Part shown: positions 10,553 through 22,687 of the stretch, one piece after another
Numbering within the stretch: the stretch's first letter is position 1
Layout: each line of letters begins with the position of its first letter
Origin: Pontimonas sp.
Lineage (GTDB): Bacteria > Actinomycetota > Actinomycetes > Actinomycetales > Microbacteriaceae
NCBI GenBank assembly: GCA_028096805.1
Contig: JAOHDU010000001.1
Coordinates: 1-50,404, forward strand
Length of the DNA stretch: 50,404 nucleotides
Direction: 5' to 3'
Program-made: the position numbers and the translations under genes
Notes under the pieces: generated by a model
Databases searched by the model: none
Seen by the model: the letters and a program-made list of their open reading frames with translations, nothing else
Told to the model about the DNA's origin: nothing

Positions 10553-11733
10553 AATCCACTAGCTTGGCGCAATTCCTCCACTCGGTTGAGTCGCTCCCAC
10601 GGAAAGTCCACATCCGTCCGCCCAAAATGCCCATAGGCAGCTGTGGGGAGAAAGGGGGTGTTGAGCAGATCGAGTTCCTCGATGATCGCACGCGGGCGCA
10701 AGTCGAAAGTGGCCACCACCGCCTGCTCGATCGCGTCGATGCTCACCTTCTCTGTCCCGAACGTCTCAACGAACACGCTGACCGGGCGGGCGGAGCCGAT
10801 TGCATACGACACCTGCAATTCGATCTTGTCCGCGAGACCAGCCGCCACAGCGTTCTTAGCGGCCCACCTCAGTGCATAGGCCGCCGAGCGGTCAACTTTT
10901 GTCGGGTCCTTCCCGCTGAAAGCCCCTCCCCCATGCCGGGCCGCACCACCGTAGGTGTCAACAATAATTTTGCGCCCCGTAAGCCCTGCGTCGCCATCTG
11001 GACCGCCGGTGACGAAGTCACCCGAGGGATTAATCAAATACCGGGTAGCCGAGCTGTCGAGATCAACGAGCGCTAACACCGGCTCAATCACGTGCTGTGC
11101 GAGATCGCTGGCGATACGGTCGTGCTCAATACCGGGGTGATGCTGGGTGGAAATGACCACCGTGTTTACCTCCACCGGCACGCCATTTTCGAACCCAATG
11201 GTGACCTGAGTTTTGCCATCGGGCCGCAAATAATCGACTAGCCCGGTTTTCCGAGCAACGGAGAGTTGTTGAGCAAGCCGGTGAGACAACCACAGGGGAA
11301 CCGGCATGAACGAGGGCGTCTCGTTGGTGGCGTAACCAAACATGATGCCTTGGTCGCCTGCCCCTAGGGCGTCGTAGGGGTCGGTGGACTCTCCCCCGCG
11401 CGATTCCAGTGCATGGTCTACCCCGGCAGCAATGTCGGGCGACTGTTGACCCAGGGACAGGTGCCAGTCAAAGCCATCGGCGTCTATGCCAAAGGACTGT
11501 TCGGTATAACCAATGTCCCGTACCAGGTCACGCACAACTTTTTCGACATCCACCTCGGTGGTGGACGTCACTTCGCCGGCGACGTGAATCATGTTGCCGG
11601 CGCTCAACGACTCGATTGCGCAACGCGACCCTTTGTCACCGGCCAAAAAAGCATCCAGAAGGGCGTCGCTGATTTGGTCGCACATCTTGTCCGGGTGACC
11701 CTCGGTCACTGATTCGGAACTAAAAAACTTCAT
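10549..11733 (-). CDS. metK: S-adenosylmethionine synthetase
   Basis: [76 protein letters not shown]. Confidence 0.98.
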   Translation of the reverse strand: MKFFSSESVTEGHPDKMCDQISDALLDAFLAGDKGSRCAIESLSAGNMIHVAGEVTSTTEVDVEKVVRDLVRDIGYTEQSFGIDADGFDWHLSLGQQSPDIAAGVDHALESRGGESTDPYDALGAGDQGIMFGYATNETPSFMPVPLWLSHRLAQQLSVARKTGLVDYLRPDGKTQVTIGFENGVPVEVNTVVISTQHHPGIEHDRIASDLAQHVIEPVLALVDLDSSATRYLINPSGDFVTGGPDGDAGLTGRKIIVDTYGGAARHGGGAFSGKDPTKVDRSAAYALRWAAKNAVAAGLADKIELQVSYAIGSARPVSVFVETFGTEKVSIDAIEQAVVATFDLRPRAIIEELDLLNTPFLPTAAYGHFGRTDVDFPWERLNRVEELRQASGL

Positions 11734-11742
11734 GGGCCCTAC

Positions 11743-12948
11743 CTATCGGTCGAGCAGAGCATCCAATATCTGCCCTGCCACGGAATGTTTACTTCCGGTG
11801 ACCGATCGTGACTGCGGGCTCGCGTGGTGAATCATTGTCACAATCGTTTCAACGTTCCCAAAGCCTAGCTGGTCGCTTACCTGGTTCACACACATGACAT
11901 CGACGTTCTTCGCACGCAATTTTTCGCGGGCAAGAGTTTCCCGCTGGTCACTATCCACTGCCGTCTCCGCGGAGAACCCCACCACTAGTTGCCCAGCTGG
12001 CTTGCTTGCGCCCAGCTCCCCGAGGATATCGGGCGCTCGATGGAGCAGTGGAGAAAATGTTTCGCCAAGTTCCGTCTTCTTAAGCTTTTCCTGAGTCGGC
12101 TCAGCGGCGACCCAATCCGCGACGGCTGCAGCCATGATGACAAGATCAGAGGTGGTCGCGGCTTCCTGCATGGCCTCCCGCATCGCAGCCGCGGTCGGTG
12201 CGTCAACGAGAGTCACGCCTGTCGGCGGAGGCACCTCAAGGTTCGCAGCAACGAGGGTTACCTCTGCCCCGCGTGCGCGAGCAGCCCGCGCTAACTGAAC
12301 CCCCATTTCGCCGCTCGAGCGGTTTCCGATAAAGCGCACAGGATCTATGGGCTCCCGGGTTCCTCCGGCCGATACGACGACCCGCTGGCCCACCAAGGTC
12401 TGCGGCACCAGCAGCGACTGAACAACTTCGGCGATGGCTTCAGGCTCAGACATGCGCCCTGCACCGACATCCCCTCCCGTGAGCTCACCGGTTTCTGGTC
12501 CCACAACAGTGGCTCCTCGGGCAATCAACGTGGCCATATTGGCCCTTACGCTCGGGTGCTCCCACATTTCTGTGTGCATTGCTGGGGCGAGAACCAGCGG
12601 CGCCGAGCTTGCCAGCACCGTCGTTCCCAAAAGATTGCCGGCCAAGCCCGCAGCCAAAGACGCGATGGTGTGAGCAGTGACAGGTGCAATCACGATTGCA
12701 TCAGCGCTTCGGCCCAGCGCCACATGCCGCACGGTGGCAACGTCGTCGAAGAGGTCGTCGGAAACCTTGTTCCGCGACACAGCCTCCCAGGTGGGACGGC
12801 CCACAAACTTCAGAGCCGACTCGGTCGGAACGACCGTGACGTCCGCCCCAACTCGGACGAGCTCCCTGACCAGGGAAACAGCCTTATAGGCTGCAATTCC
12901 CCCCGCTACACCGACAACGATGCGGGGTGCAGCAGCCGCGTCGGGCAC
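11743..12948 (-). CDS. coaBC: Bifunctional phosphopantothenoylcysteine decarboxylase/synthase
   Basis: VVGVAGGIAAYKA; LAPAMHTEMW; VSAGGTREPIDPVRFIGNRSSGEMG; DVMCVNQV. Confidence 0.96.
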   Translation of the reverse strand: MPDAAAAPRIVVGVAGGIAAYKAVSLVRELVRVGADVTVVPTESALKFVGRPTWEAVSRNKVSDDLFDDVATVRHVALGRSADAIVIAPVTAHTIASLAAGLAGNLLGTTVLASSAPLVLAPAMHTEMWEHPSVRANMATLIARGATVVGPETGELTGGDVGAGRMSEPEAIAEVVQSLLVPQTLVGQRVVVSAGGTREPIDPVRFIGNRSSGEMGVQLARAARARGAEVTLVAANLEVPPPTGVTLVDAPTAAAMREAMQEAATTSDLVIMAAAVADWVAAEPTQEKLKKTELGETFSPLLHRAPDILGELGASKPAGQLVVGFSAETAVDSDQRETLAREKLRAKNVDVMCVNQVSDQLGFGNVETIVTMIHHASPQSRSVTGSKHSVAGQILDALLDR

Positions 12949-12956
12949 TCGGGTTC

Positions 12957-13217
12957 CTAGGACGCGTTGTGGTGGAGAACGAGCTTGCCCTCGTTCACCT
13001 CACGCAAAGCAATACTGAGAGACTTTTCTTCCACCGTGGAGGGTACGAGCGGACCGACGTGCTCGTAGATGCTGCCATCACCCAGGTCGGAGTAGTAGTC
13101 GTTGATCTGACGTGCACGCTTGGAGGCGAAAATCACCAACTGGTACTTGGAGTCAACTTTTGTTAGCAGCTCATCAATAGGCGGCTTGATGATTCCATCG
13201 CGGTTGAACGACATCAC
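12957..13217 (-). CDS. rpoZ: DNA-directed RNA polymerase omega subunit
   Basis: [34 protein letters not shown]; position between gmk and coaBC. Confidence 0.95.
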   Translation of the reverse strand: MMSFNRDGIIKPPIDELLTKVDSKYQLVIFASKRARQINDYYSDLGDGSIYEHVGPLVPSTVEEKSLSIALREVNEGKLVLHHNAS

Positions 13218-14125
13218 TACTCCTTGAAATTCTTCGCCTCACGCGAGGCGTGGGCCAAGTCTACGATGCTTTGCCCTGCTTCCGCCACGTCATGGTTTGT
13301 GACCAGAGCATCCCAGCGCTCTGCCGTCTTCAGTTCACGCCGAGCAGTGCGCAGACGCACCTTCTGCTCGCTGGTGTCCTCGGTTCCCCGATCGGCCAGT
13401 CGCCGTTCCAGTTCCTCAAAGCTGGGCGGGCCAACAAACACCACCAGTGCGTCAGGAATCTTCCGTTTCGCCCCCCTGGCACCCTGGATATCAATTTCGA
13501 GAACAACGTTCATTCCCTGATCAAGGAGATCGTCTACCGGCGCCTGAGGGGTGCCGTAACGGTGGGTTCTATGCACCCATGCCCACTCGAGCAACTCTTC
13601 GCCCTGTACTAGCTGGTCAAACCGTGACGCAGACACAAAAAAATAGTGCTCGCCTTCGCGCTCCCCAATCCTCGGAGCACGAGTGGTGGCAGAGACACTG
13701 AGGGCAAAATCGTCGTGGTTTGCGAGAATCCACTTTGCGATAGTCCCCTTACCGACGCCGCTCGGGCCGACGATGATCACCAGCGCTCCCCGAAAATGGG
13801 CATAAAAGCGCCGAAAGAGTCGGACCACTTCCTTCCGGAGTGCTGCGCGCTGCAACACCCGCAGACCGCCGAGGGTTGCGGTGGGCAACACCCCAGCCCG
13901 GTGAAGCGCCTCACGAACTTTCGTTGCTCCCACCCCTGGGATGGAGGACAGGAAAGCCTGCACGCGAAGCCCCGTCACAACCGGGTCGTTGCTGGTCTCA
14001 GCGGAGTCGTAGAGCTCGAGGATATTGACCCTGCCGGAGGCAATCTCAGCCTTTAGCGCCGCGCGTGCCCGGCGCCGCTCAATGGCGCGGGCGGACAGGC
14101 TGGCGGCATCAAATTCCGCGTTCAC
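13217..14125 (-). CDS. gmk: Fusion protein: N-terminal actinobacterial integration host factor (mIHF)-like domain + guanylate kinase
   Basis: N-terminal [59 protein letters not shown] (mIHF-like), then [39 protein letters not shown] (guanylate kinase); one uninterrupted 302-aa ORF. Confidence 0.93.
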   Translation of the reverse strand: MNAEFDAASLSARAIERRRARAALKAEIASGRVNILELYDSAETSNDPVVTGLRVQAFLSSIPGVGATKVREALHRAGVLPTATLGGLRVLQRAALRKEVVRLFRRFYAHFRGALVIIVGPSGVGKGTIAKWILANHDDFALSVSATTRAPRIGEREGEHYFFVSASRFDQLVQGEELLEWAWVHRTHRYGTPQAPVDDLLDQGMNVVLEIDIQGARGAKRKIPDALVVFVGPPSFEELERRLADRGTEDTSEQKVRLRTARRELKTAERWDALVTNHDVAEAGQSIVDLAHASREAKNFKE

Positions 14126-14943
14126 AACCCGAGCTCCGACCGAGCGTGCCGAATTCGATCTGCAAAGCCCTCGGGGCTGCCGCTGACGAGCGACCGGGCG
14201 GCGACCGGGAGAAGCCGTTCCGTGTGAGGAAAGAGTGATGACGCATCGGCCAGAGACACTCCCTGGGCGCCGAAACCCGGCGCCAACACGGTCATGCCCG
14301 GGGCTTTCGCGAGGTCAAGGCCCAGGGCGCTCTTGTCGACGGTGGCGCCGACCACCACACCGTGTGTAGAGCGGGTTTCGGGGTAACGGGAATGGAAGAC
14401 GTCAATCTCGGCGAATACCTGGCGCGCGACGGTGTCATCGCTAGGCCCCCGTGAACTTTGAAGATAGGACGCGTCGGGGTTGCTCGTGGCCGCAAGAACA
14501 AAAACACCCTTCTGATGCTGTGCGGCAAGCTCCAACGCCGGCTTCAGCGCCCCTACCCCCAGATACGGGCTGACGGTAAGCGCGTCTACCTCGAAATCAG
14601 CACCCGGAGTAAGCCAGGCCTGGGCGTAGGCGGCCATAGTGGTACCGATATCCCCTCGTTTCGCATCCCCGATGGACAGCAATCCACCCTCGCGCAGGTT
14701 CGCGAGGAGTGACGCCAAAGCCGTCATTCCTGCAATCCCGTGACGCTCAAAGAGGGCAACTTGGGGTTTGACAACACGCACTCCCGCGGACCCCAGTTCC
14801 GCCGCCATACGGCCCACAAAGAGACGCAAACCTTCGGGTGAATCGGGGTACCCCCAATCAGCGAGGACAGCGGGATGAGGGTCAACCCCCACACACAACT
14901 CCACCGAGCGTGAGCCGGCGGTCAAAACGTCCTGAAAAGTCAC
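14122..14943 (-). CDS. pyrF: Orotidine 5'-phosphate decarboxylase
   Basis: [47 protein letters not shown]. Confidence 0.96.
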   Translation of the reverse strand: MTFQDVLTAGSRSVELCVGVDPHPAVLADWGYPDSPEGLRLFVGRMAAELGSAGVRVVKPQVALFERHGIAGMTALASLLANLREGGLLSIGDAKRGDIGTTMAAYAQAWLTPGADFEVDALTVSPYLGVGALKPALELAAQHQKGVFVLAATSNPDASYLQSSRGPSDDTVARQVFAEIDVFHSRYPETRSTHGVVVGATVDKSALGLDLAKAPGMTVLAPGFGAQGVSLADASSLFPHTERLLPVAARSLVSGSPEGFADRIRHARSELGL

Positions 14944-17900
14944 TGACTACGGGCCTTCTCGTAATCCTGCAGGCTGGTGACGCTCGGATTTTCCGGGCTA
15001 AATTCGAGCGAAGCCACAGCTGCACCCAGCTGGGCAATGGTGGTGAACAGGGCCTTGTCCGCAGCCACCGTGGCCGTGCGAATTTCGTAGCCGTCGGCTC
15101 GAGCGCTTCTGCCGCGCGGGGTATTGATCACCATGTCGATCTCGCCCGCATGGATCAGGTCAACAATGCTCGGTCCGTCGCTGTCGGAACCGACCTCGGT
15201 GTGCTTGCGAATGACCCTCGTCGAAATGCCGTAGCGCGCCAGCGTTTCGGCGGTCCCTTCGGTCGCAATCAGAGTGAAACCCAGCTGCGACAAACGCAGG
15301 ATGGGCAAAATGACGGATCTCTTGTCTCGATCGGCGACAGAGACAAACACCGTTCCCGATCGCGGTACGCCGCCGTACGCTGCCTCCTGGCTCTTGGCGA
15401 AAGCCTCCGGGAAGGAAGGCGCTATGCCCATTACCTCTCCGGTGGAGCGCATCTCGGGCCCCAAGATCGAATCGACAATATCTCCAGCGGGCGTCCTGAA
15501 CCGCTTGAAGGGCAAAACAGCTTCCTTGACCGACACCGGGGAGGAGGCCGGAACGTGACGCCCATCCTGTTCAGGAAGCACCCCCTGTGTAATGAGGTCC
15601 GCAATGCTGACGCCTGCCATAACGAGAGCAGCAGCCCGGGCCAGCTGAATTCCCAACGCTTTTGACACGAAGGGAACGGTACGGGACGCGCGCGGGTTGG
15701 CTTCCAGAACGTAAAGGACCCCGGCAGCGACGGCAAACTGAACGTTGATGAGGCCGCGAACCCCGATCCCCCGCGCGAGTTTCTCGACACCTTCGCAGAC
15801 CGCCTGCACCACTTCACGACCCAGTGTCACGGGCGGAAGCGTGCACGAGGAATCACCCGAATGGATGCCAGCTTCTTCAATGTGCTCCATCACGCCACCG
15901 ATGTAGAGGGTTTCACCGTCGAACACCGCATCCACATCGATCTCTACCGCGTCGTCCAGGAAACGATCGACCAACAGTGGGGCTTCCGGCCCCACGATGG
16001 CGAACTCTTCAATGCGAGCAAAGTAGTCCTCGAGGGAGGCCTGGTCGTACACGATTTCCATCCCGCGGCCACCGAGCACATAGCTGGGTCGAACCAACAC
16101 GGGAAACCCAATGTCCGCGGCGATCTCAAGCGCCTCGCCCAAGTGCGTGGCCACCCCGTTTCTGGGTGCTACCAGTCCGGCCTCATCAAGGATGCGCGCA
16201 AAGGAACCGCGCTCTTCGGCGGTGTCGATGGCCTCGGGTGTCGTGCCAAGAATCGGCACCCCAGCGGCCTTCAACCCCTCGGCCAAGCCCAATGCGGTTT
16301 GTCCGCCAAGCTGGACAAGCACCCCGAGCAGTTCGCCGGCGGCGCTTTCCTGGTGGACAATTTCCAGAACATCCTCCAGGGTCAACGGCTCAAAGTAGAG
16401 CCGGTCACTGGTGTCGTAGTCCGTGGAGACCGTCTCTGGGTTGCAGTTGACCATGATGGTTTCATAGCCAGCCTCCCGGAGCGCGAAAGCGGCGTGAACA
16501 CAGGAGTAATCAAACTCGATCCCCTGTCCGATTCTGTTGGGCCCCGAGCCAAGAATCATCACTTTCTGCCGGTTCGAGGGCACCACCTCGGACACCTGGT
16601 CATAGCTCGAATAGTGGTACGGGGTTTTCGCCGGAAATTCCCCGGCACAGGTGTCCACGGTTTTGAACACCGGGCGTATGGCCATGCCGTGACGGAGCGC
16701 GCGAAGCTCCAGCTCGGTCATACCGCGCAGGGAAGCCATTTGAGCATCTGAGAGACCGTGCTGCTTCCCGTAGGTCATCACCGCCGGAGTGAGCTCCGGT
16801 TCAGCGGCAACCTCCGCAGCAACCTCGTTGATCAACTGGATCTGATCGAGAAACCAGGGATCAATCCCGGTGGCCTCATGCATGTGCTCGACGGTGGCGC
16901 CCTGCCGCAGTGCTTGCTGCACGGTGACGATGCGACCATCCGTGGGGCGGACAGACTGGGCGATCAGCTCTTCGGCGTCGAGAGGCTGCTCACCCCAGTG
17001 GAATGAACTCCCCCGTTGCTCGAGAGAGCGCAACGCTTTATTCAGTGCCTGGGTGAAATTTCGGCCCAAAGCCATTGCTTCACCCACCGACTTCATTGTG
17101 GTGGTGAGCGTGCGATCCGCCAGCGGGAACTTCTCAAACGCGAAGCGCGGCACCTTCACGACGACATAATCGAGTGTCGGCTCGAACGACGCCGGAGTAA
17201 CCTGGGTGATGTCGTTGGGAATCTCGTCGAGTCGATAACCGAGTGCGAGCTTTGCGGCAATCTTGGCGATCGGGAACCCGGTTGCCTTAGATGCCAGGGC
17301 TGAGCTTCGGGAGACCCGAGGGTTCATTTCGATCACGATGATGCGGCCAGTTTTCGGGTCCACCGCAAACTGAATATTGCAGCCGCCAGTGTCCACTCCC
17401 ACCGCGCGAATAATCGCGATTCCGATATCGCGGAGCTTCTGATACTCCCTGTCGGTGAGTGTCAAAGCGGGGGCCACCGTGATGGAGTCACCGGTGTGAA
17501 CACCCACGGGGTCAACATTTTCGATGGAGCACACAACTACCGTGTTGTCGGCGCCATCGCGCATCATCTCAAGTTCGTACTCTTTCCAGCCGAGGATGGA
17601 TTCCTCCAACAGCACCTCGGTCGTGGGGCTGTTGTGGAGCCCATCGCTCACCATCCGAACCAACTCAGGCTCGTCGTGGGCAAACCCGGAACCCAAACCA
17701 CCCATCGTGTACGAAGGTCGAATCACCAGCGGGTAGCCCAAATCCTGGGCGAACTTCTTTGCGTCTTCGACCGTGGTAGCGATGTGGCTGCGAGCGACAT
17801 CAGCGCCGCACTCCAACACGAGGTCCTTAAAGATCTGCCGATCTTCGCCACGCTGAATAGCGTCGAAGTCGGCGCCGATTAGCTCGATGCCGTACTTCTC

Positions 17901-18224
17901 GAGGATCCCCTCAGAGTGCAGTGCCATTGCGGCATTGAGTGCGGTTTGTCCACCAAGGGTCGGCAGAATCGCATCCGGCCTCTCCTTCGCGATGATGGCT
18001 TCGAGGACCTCGGTGGTAATCGGCTCGATGTACGTCTGGTCCGCAAAGCCGGGGTCCGTCATGATGGTGGCGGGGTTCGAATTCACCAAAATCACGCGAA
18101 CGCCCTCCTCCCGGAGCACGCGGCACGCCTGGGTACCTGAGTAGTCGAACTCGGCTGCCTGTCCAATGACAATCGGGCCGGACCCGATTACCAGCACACT
18201 CGAAATATCGGTGCGTTTGGGCAT
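14940..18224 (-). CDS. carB: Carbamoyl-phosphate synthase large subunit
   Basis: 1094 aa with duplicated ATP-grasp halves; [63 protein letters not shown]. Confidence 0.99.
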   Translation of the reverse strand: MPKRTDISSVLVIGSGPIVIGQAAEFDYSGTQACRVLREEGVRVILVNSNPATIMTDPGFADQTYIEPITTEVLEAIIAKERPDAILPTLGGQTALNAAMALHSEGILEKYGIELIGADFDAIQRGEDRQIFKDLVLECGADVARSHIATTVEDAKKFAQDLGYPLVIRPSYTMGGLGSGFAHDEPELVRMVSDGLHNSPTTEVLLEESILGWKEYELEMMRDGADNTVVVCSIENVDPVGVHTGDSITVAPALTLTDREYQKLRDIGIAIIRAVGVDTGGCNIQFAVDPKTGRIIVIEMNPRVSRSSALASKATGFPIAKIAAKLALGYRLDEIPNDITQVTPASFEPTLDYVVVKVPRFAFEKFPLADRTLTTTMKSVGEAMALGRNFTQALNKALRSLEQRGSSFHWGEQPLDAEELIAQSVRPTDGRIVTVQQALRQGATVEHMHEATGIDPWFLDQIQLINEVAAEVAAEPELTPAVMTYGKQHGLSDAQMASLRGMTELELRALRHGMAIRPVFKTVDTCAGEFPAKTPYHYSSYDQVSEVVPSNRQKVMILGSGPNRIGQGIEFDYSCVHAAFALREAGYETIMVNCNPETVSTDYDTSDRLYFEPLTLEDVLEIVHQESAAGELLGVLVQLGGQTALGLAEGLKAAGVPILGTTPEAIDTAEERGSFARILDEAGLVAPRNGVATHLGEALEIAADIGFPVLVRPSYVLGGRGMEIVYDQASLEDYFARIEEFAIVGPEAPLLVDRFLDDAVEIDVDAVFDGETLYIGGVMEHIEEAGIHSGDSSCTLPPVTLGREVVQAVCEGVEKLARGIGVRGLINVQFAVAAGVLYVLEANPRASRTVPFVSKALGIQLARAAALVMAGVSIADLITQGVLPEQDGRHVPASSPVSVKEAVLPFKRFRTPAGDIVDSILGPEMRSTGEVMGIAPSFPEAFAKSQEAAYGGVPRSGTVFVSVADRDKRSVILPILRLSQLGFTLIATEGTAETLARYGISTRVIRKHTEVGSDSDGPSIVDLIHAGEIDMVINTPRGRSARADGYEIRTATVAADKALFTTIAQLGAAVASLEFSPENPSVTSLQDYEKARSQ

Positions 18225-18226
18225 AA

Positions 18227-19372
18227 CTACACGCCACCCTTCGTGTTGCTGAGATGTTCGACGACAAGGTTGCGGAAGTCATCAAACAGGTAATTCGCAT
18301 CCCGGGGTCCCGCTGCCGCTTCGGGGTGATATTGAACCGAGAACGCCGGAATGTCGAGTGCTCGAAGACCCTCGACCACGTTGTCGTTCAAACTAAAGTG
18401 ACTCACCTCAACGGAGCCAAAGCCAGCGGGCGAGTCGATAACGCCTTCGAGAGGCGCATCGACTGCGAATCCGTGGTTCTGTGCGGTGATCTCCACTCTC
18501 CCCCGTGCTTTATCGAGGACAGGCTGGTTTATTCCGCGGTGGCCATATTTCAGTTTGTAGGTGCCAAGGCCCAGCGCTCGCCCAAGGAGTTGGTTTCCAA
18601 AGCAGATTCCAAAGAACGGTAGCCCGTACCGTAGCGCCTCCTGAAGGACCGCGACTTGGCTATCCGAGGCAGCTGGATCACCAGGGCCGTTCGAGTAGAA
18701 AAGGGCAATCGGTTCTGTCGCAAGAATCTGCTGGAAGGTAGAGGAGGCCGGAAGAATGTGCACCTGAAATCCCCGCGCCGAGAGTTCGCGCACCGTTGAT
18801 TCTTTGATTCCCAGGTCGATTACCGCGAGCGTCCCCAGACTCTCCGTCATTGATGGCACCACTCGGGCTTCAGGGACACTCACGCGATCGGCCAGGGACT
18901 GCCCGGTCATCTCGGGGCCAGCGAGGACTTGTTCTAGCTGTGCGTCCGGGGACAACGCGTAACCATCGCCGCTAAAGATCCCGCCCCGCATGACGCCGGC
19001 TTCCCGCAGGACCAACGTGATGGCCCGCGTGTCAACGCCCGAAATCCCAACCACCTGATCGGAGAGAAGGTCCTCTTCGAGTGAGCGCTCGGATCGAAAA
19101 TTGGAGGGTCTCGGGGAGGGATCCCGCACAACGAAGCCTTCCACCCAGATCTGGCGAGATTCGGCATCCTCGTCGTTCATTCCGGTATTGCCGATGTGGG
19201 GAGCCGTCATCACGACGATCTGTCCGGCATAACTGGGATCCGTCAGCGTCTCCTGATAGCCGGTCATGCCCGTCGAGAACACGACCTCCCCCACTCGGAT
19301 TCCGTCCGTTCCCCAGGCATACCCGGGGAACCGCGACCCGTCTTCGAGGACTAAAACTGCTGGTGTTCTCAC
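18227..19372 (-). CDS. carA: Carbamoyl-phosphate synthase small subunit
   Basis: [34 protein letters not shown]-like [35 protein letters not shown]. Confidence 0.98.
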   Translation of the reverse strand: MRTPAVLVLEDGSRFPGYAWGTDGIRVGEVVFSTGMTGYQETLTDPSYAGQIVVMTAPHIGNTGMNDEDAESRQIWVEGFVVRDPSPRPSNFRSERSLEEDLLSDQVVGISGVDTRAITLVLREAGVMRGGIFSGDGYALSPDAQLEQVLAGPEMTGQSLADRVSVPEARVVPSMTESLGTLAVIDLGIKESTVRELSARGFQVHILPASSTFQQILATEPIALFYSNGPGDPAASDSQVAVLQEALRYGLPFFGICFGNQLLGRALGLGTYKLKYGHRGINQPVLDKARGRVEITAQNHGFAVDAPLEGVIDSPAGFGSVEVSHFSLNDNVVEGLRALDIPAFSVQYHPEAAAGPRDANYLFDDFRNLVVEHLSNTKGGV

Positions 19373-19863
19373 TGTGTGTCGGCCCCTGCCGCGTCGTTGA
19401 TGGTGGACACAATTTGTTCGAGGTTGCTATCAACCATTCGAAAATAGCTTTCCACGCGATGAGGCCCCAGAGACCACTGAATCATCAGTAGCCCGTCCGG
19501 CTCCACACCTCGGTCAATAGTCCAGGTCGCTCGCCCCGCCAGCACAGAGTGCGCATAGGGAAGCAACAGGGGTTCTGCGCCGCGAATGCCCAGCACAAGG
19601 CCATCCGTGCTGAAACCAAGAGTTGCTTTTGCTCGGTAGCTCAGCGGACCCACCGCAACGCGCTGAAGCGGCAGACCCGACTCCGAAGTCCCCACGTAGA
19701 GGCACTCTTGAACATCGCGCACATCCGCGCCCGGCTCGCACCACGTCAAAAACTCAGCCCAGGGCCGATACGAGGCTTTTCGGCGTCTCCAGCCCCATGC
19801 GGCTCCGGAAAGGGCCAGCACGGCGAGAGCCACCATCAGTAGCCCAGATTGCTCCTGCGTCAT
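19369..19863 (-). CDS. Membrane-anchored PH-like domain protein of actinobacterial pyr operon
   Basis: Single N-terminal TM followed by small beta-rich domain (..VAVGPLSYRAKATLGFSTDGLVLGIRGAEPLLLPYAHSVLAGRATWTIDRGVEPDGLLMIQW..); lies between pyrC and carA as in other actinobacteria. Confidence 0.7.
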   Translation of the reverse strand: MTQEQSGLLMVALAVLALSGAAWGWRRRKASYRPWAEFLTWCEPGADVRDVQECLYVGTSESGLPLQRVAVGPLSYRAKATLGFSTDGLVLGIRGAEPLLLPYAHSVLAGRATWTIDRGVEPDGLLMIQWSLGPHRVESYFRMVDSNLEQIVSTINDAAGADTQ

Positions 19864-21164
19864 AGCGTTTCTGTCCTTTCGATGGGGGAAACCTCGGCGA
19901 GCTCTCCGTTCGCGACGGTTGCTACTCCCCGATAAAAAGTGTGCACGACCGCGCCTTGGAGCGCTCTCCCGAAATACGGATTATTCCGGCTGAGGCTGCC
20001 CGAAGGCTCGGGAGTCGGCCGCGAACGGTCTACCAGCGCTAGATGCGCGGGTTGGCCGAATCCAAAGGGTTCACCATAACCTGCAACACCACCAATGTCT
20101 GCCGGCTTTGTGGACATCACCCGTGCGACATCCCCCAGTGTGAGATGACCCGGTTCCACCAGTGTTTCCAACACCACGGCGAGCGCCGTTTCCAACCCCA
20201 CCATGCCGAAAGCGGCTTGGTCAAACGCGCAATTCTTTGCCTCAGCGGGGTGCGGGGCGTGGTCGGTTGCAACGATATCGATGATGCCGGAGGCCACGCC
20301 CTCCCGGAGCGCCATCGTGTCCTCCCGGGTGCGAAGCGGAGGGTTGACTTTGAAGAGCGGGTCTGCGTCGCTCACGAGGTCCTCGGTGAGAAGAAGGTGG
20401 TGTGGGGTTACCTCGGCGGTAATCGCGATGCCCCGCGCTTTGGCCCAACGCACGACGTCGAGCGAGCCCGCCGTGGACACGTGACAAACATGCAAGCGGG
20501 CATCTAGCGCTTCCGCCAGCAGTGCATCGCGGGCGATGATGGACTCTTCGGCAACAGACGGCCACCCGGTGAGCCCCAGGCGATCAGCGAGGTCACCGGC
20601 ATTCATCTGTGAACCAACAGTGAGCGCAGGGTCTTGGGCGTGTTGCGCAACGACGGCGCCAACCCGCCGAGCGGCCAGCAGTGCATCGCGCATGAGCCCG
20701 GAGTCATGAACACAGTGTCCATCGTCGGAAAACACCCGAGGCGCGGATTCGGAGCCGGCCATTCCGACGATGTCCGCCAGTTCCTCCCCGCGCAGACCAA
20801 GCGTCACCGCACCAACCGGACGAACGTCGGCATACGCGGCCCGGCGACCCCAGTCCCATACCTGTTGAACAGCGTCCGGTGAATCGGTCGTCGGCTGAGT
20901 GTTCGCCATCGCGTGAATCGCCGTAAAGCCGCCCAGGGCTGCCGCTTGAGAGCCGGTGAGCACTGTTTCCGCGTGCTCCATCCCGGGCTGACGGAGGTGC
21001 GTGTGCAGGTCCACAAGTCCGGGGAGGGCCACCAAACCATCACCATCAACCACCGTGTGATCGGCGTCGAGAGCCTCAAGGGGCACAAAGACGCCGTTCT
21101 TGATCCCCAGGTCTGCGCCGGTTTCGCCCAACAGCCTGACACCCTTCACACGCTGGTCCTTCAT
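19860..21164 (-). CDS. pyrC: Dihydroorotase
   Basis: [62 protein letters not shown]. Confidence 0.98.
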   Translation of the reverse strand: MKDQRVKGVRLLGETGADLGIKNGVFVPLEALDADHTVVDGDGLVALPGLVDLHTHLRQPGMEHAETVLTGSQAAALGGFTAIHAMANTQPTTDSPDAVQQVWDWGRRAAYADVRPVGAVTLGLRGEELADIVGMAGSESAPRVFSDDGHCVHDSGLMRDALLAARRVGAVVAQHAQDPALTVGSQMNAGDLADRLGLTGWPSVAEESIIARDALLAEALDARLHVCHVSTAGSLDVVRWAKARGIAITAEVTPHHLLLTEDLVSDADPLFKVNPPLRTREDTMALREGVASGIIDIVATDHAPHPAEAKNCAFDQAAFGMVGLETALAVVLETLVEPGHLTLGDVARVMSTKPADIGGVAGYGEPFGFGQPAHLALVDRSRPTPEPSGSLSRNNPYFGRALQGAVVHTFYRGVATVANGELAEVSPIERTETL

Positions 21165-22099
21165 GACCGGTCACCCCACACTTCGTACAACACGGCCATA
21201 CGCACAGAAACTCCGTTACGGACCTGCTCCAGCACGACGGAGCGCTCAGAATCCGCCACTACCGACGCGATTTCCACCCCTCGATTCATAGGCCCCGGAT
21301 GCATCACGATGGTGTCCGCCGGGAGGCGACTCGCTCTCTCTTCTGTGAGGCAAAAGCTGTCCACATAATCATCCAGAGAAACCTGGTCGCCCGCTGTCCT
21401 TCGCTCGTGTTGGACACGCAGCATCATGACCGCGTCGGGCTCCGCATGAAGAGCGGCGTCGAAATCAGTGGTCGCCGTAACAGGCCACGAGCTCACATCC
21501 TCAGGCAAGAACTCAGCAGGCCCCGCGACGGTTACCTCGGCGCCCAGGCCGGTCAGCAAGACCGCGTTGGAACGCGCGACACGCGAATGGGCGATGTCTC
21601 CCACAATGAGGACTTTCAGTCCCGCCAGGTCACAACCGCGGGGTTCGTCCCAGAAGACGGATCGAAGTGTGGCGGCATCCAGGAGGGCCTGCGTTGGGTG
21701 CTCGTTGGTCCCATCCCCCGCATTGATAATCGGCGTGGCTACCGCGCCCGAGTGCGCGAGTTCTTCTGCGGCCCCAACGGCATTGTGTCGGACAACAATG
21801 ATGTCCGCACCCATGGCCTCAACGGTCTGCGCCGTATCGTGCAGACTCTCGCCTTTGGAAACGCTCGACCCTGTGGCTTGGAACGTCATGACGTCCGCGG
21901 ACAACCGCTTGGCCGCTGCTTCAAAGGACAAACGTGTCCGAGTGGAATCTTCGAGAAACAGATTGACCATGGTGACGCCGCGCAGAGTCGGCAGCTTGGG
22001 TACCGATCGAGCCGCAACTTCAGCGAACTCGAGCGCAGTATCTAGGAGACTCACCGCTTGCTTGGAGCCTAGGTCCTTGGTGGAAAGAAGGTGTTTCAT
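21161..22099 (-). CDS. pyrB: Aspartate carbamoyltransferase catalytic subunit
   Basis: [61 protein letters not shown]. Confidence 0.98.
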   Translation of the reverse strand: MKHLLSTKDLGSKQAVSLLDTALEFAEVAARSVPKLPTLRGVTMVNLFLEDSTRTRLSFEAAAKRLSADVMTFQATGSSVSKGESLHDTAQTVEAMGADIIVVRHNAVGAAEELAHSGAVATPIINAGDGTNEHPTQALLDAATLRSVFWDEPRGCDLAGLKVLIVGDIAHSRVARSNAVLLTGLGAEVTVAGPAEFLPEDVSSWPVTATTDFDAALHAEPDAVMMLRVQHERRTAGDQVSLDDYVDSFCLTEERASRLPADTIVMHPGPMNRGVEIASVVADSERSVVLEQVRNGVSVRMAVLYEVWGDRS

Positions 22100-22626
22100 A
22101 GTTCCAACACCACCTCGTCCAGCCCGTCGATTTCTTCTAGCTTCACAGAGACACGCTCACCTAACGCTGACGGGAGATTCTTTCCCACAAAATCAGCGCG
22201 GATCGGCAGTTCGCGGTGCCCGCGGTCCACCAAGACGGCCAAGCGGACAGCTTGTGGGCGCCCGAGAGCGGTAAGGGCGTCTAGTGCGGAGCGCACAGTG
22301 CGACCAGAAAACAGCACATCGTCGACGAGGACGACGACCGCACCGTCGATGCCCCGGTCAGGAACAACGGTAGGAGCAGGCGACCTATGGCCCGCGCCCG
22401 CCAGATCGTCCCGATACATCGTAACGTCCAGGGATCCCCGTGCGACAGCGTGTCCCGCGATGTCTTCGAGGATTGCGGCCAGACGCTGCGAGAGCACCGC
22501 ACCCCGCGTGGGGATTCCCATCAGCACAAGACTGGAGGGATCCGGAATCGACTCGACAATTTCGTGGCCGATGCGCCGCAGAGTGCGCTCAATATCGGCG
22601 GCAGAAAACACGGGACGCACGGACAT
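22096..22626 (-). CDS. pyrR: Bifunctional pyr operon regulator / uracil phosphoribosyltransferase
   Basis: [18 protein letters not shown]-like [26 protein letters not shown]; start chosen at 22626 ([16 protein letters not shown]) with AAGGAGG SD rather than ORF-track start 22659, which would translate the PyrR-site/SD. Confidence 0.95.
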   Translation of the reverse strand: MSVRPVFSAADIERTLRRIGHEIVESIPDPSSLVLMGIPTRGAVLSQRLAAILEDIAGHAVARGSLDVTMYRDDLAGAGHRSPAPTVVPDRGIDGAVVVLVDDVLFSGRTVRSALDALTALGRPQAVRLAVLVDRGHRELPIRADFVGKNLPSALGERVSVKLEEIDGLDEVVLEL

Positions 22627-22633
22627 CCGACCC

Positions 22634-22656
22634 TCCTTCCGAGCCTCACAGGACTT
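22634..22656 (-). promoter_or_regulatory. PyrR-binding RNA motif overlapping the pyrR Shine-Dalgarno
   Basis: Minus-strand AAGTCCTGTGAGGCTCGGAAGGA fits the PyrR-binding consensus ARUCCNGNGAGGYUNGNAAGG; its AAGGA is part of the pyrR SD AAGGAGG. Confidence 0.8.
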
Positions 22657-22687
22657 CATTTAAAGCAGGTTGCCACGCCAGCATACT

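Noticed and set aside
14838-16751. Several 200-296-aa plus-strand ORFs opposite carB (e.g. 15861..16751, 14838..15665)
   Set aside because: Shadow frames of a conserved coding gene; no domain signature or SD-driven context.
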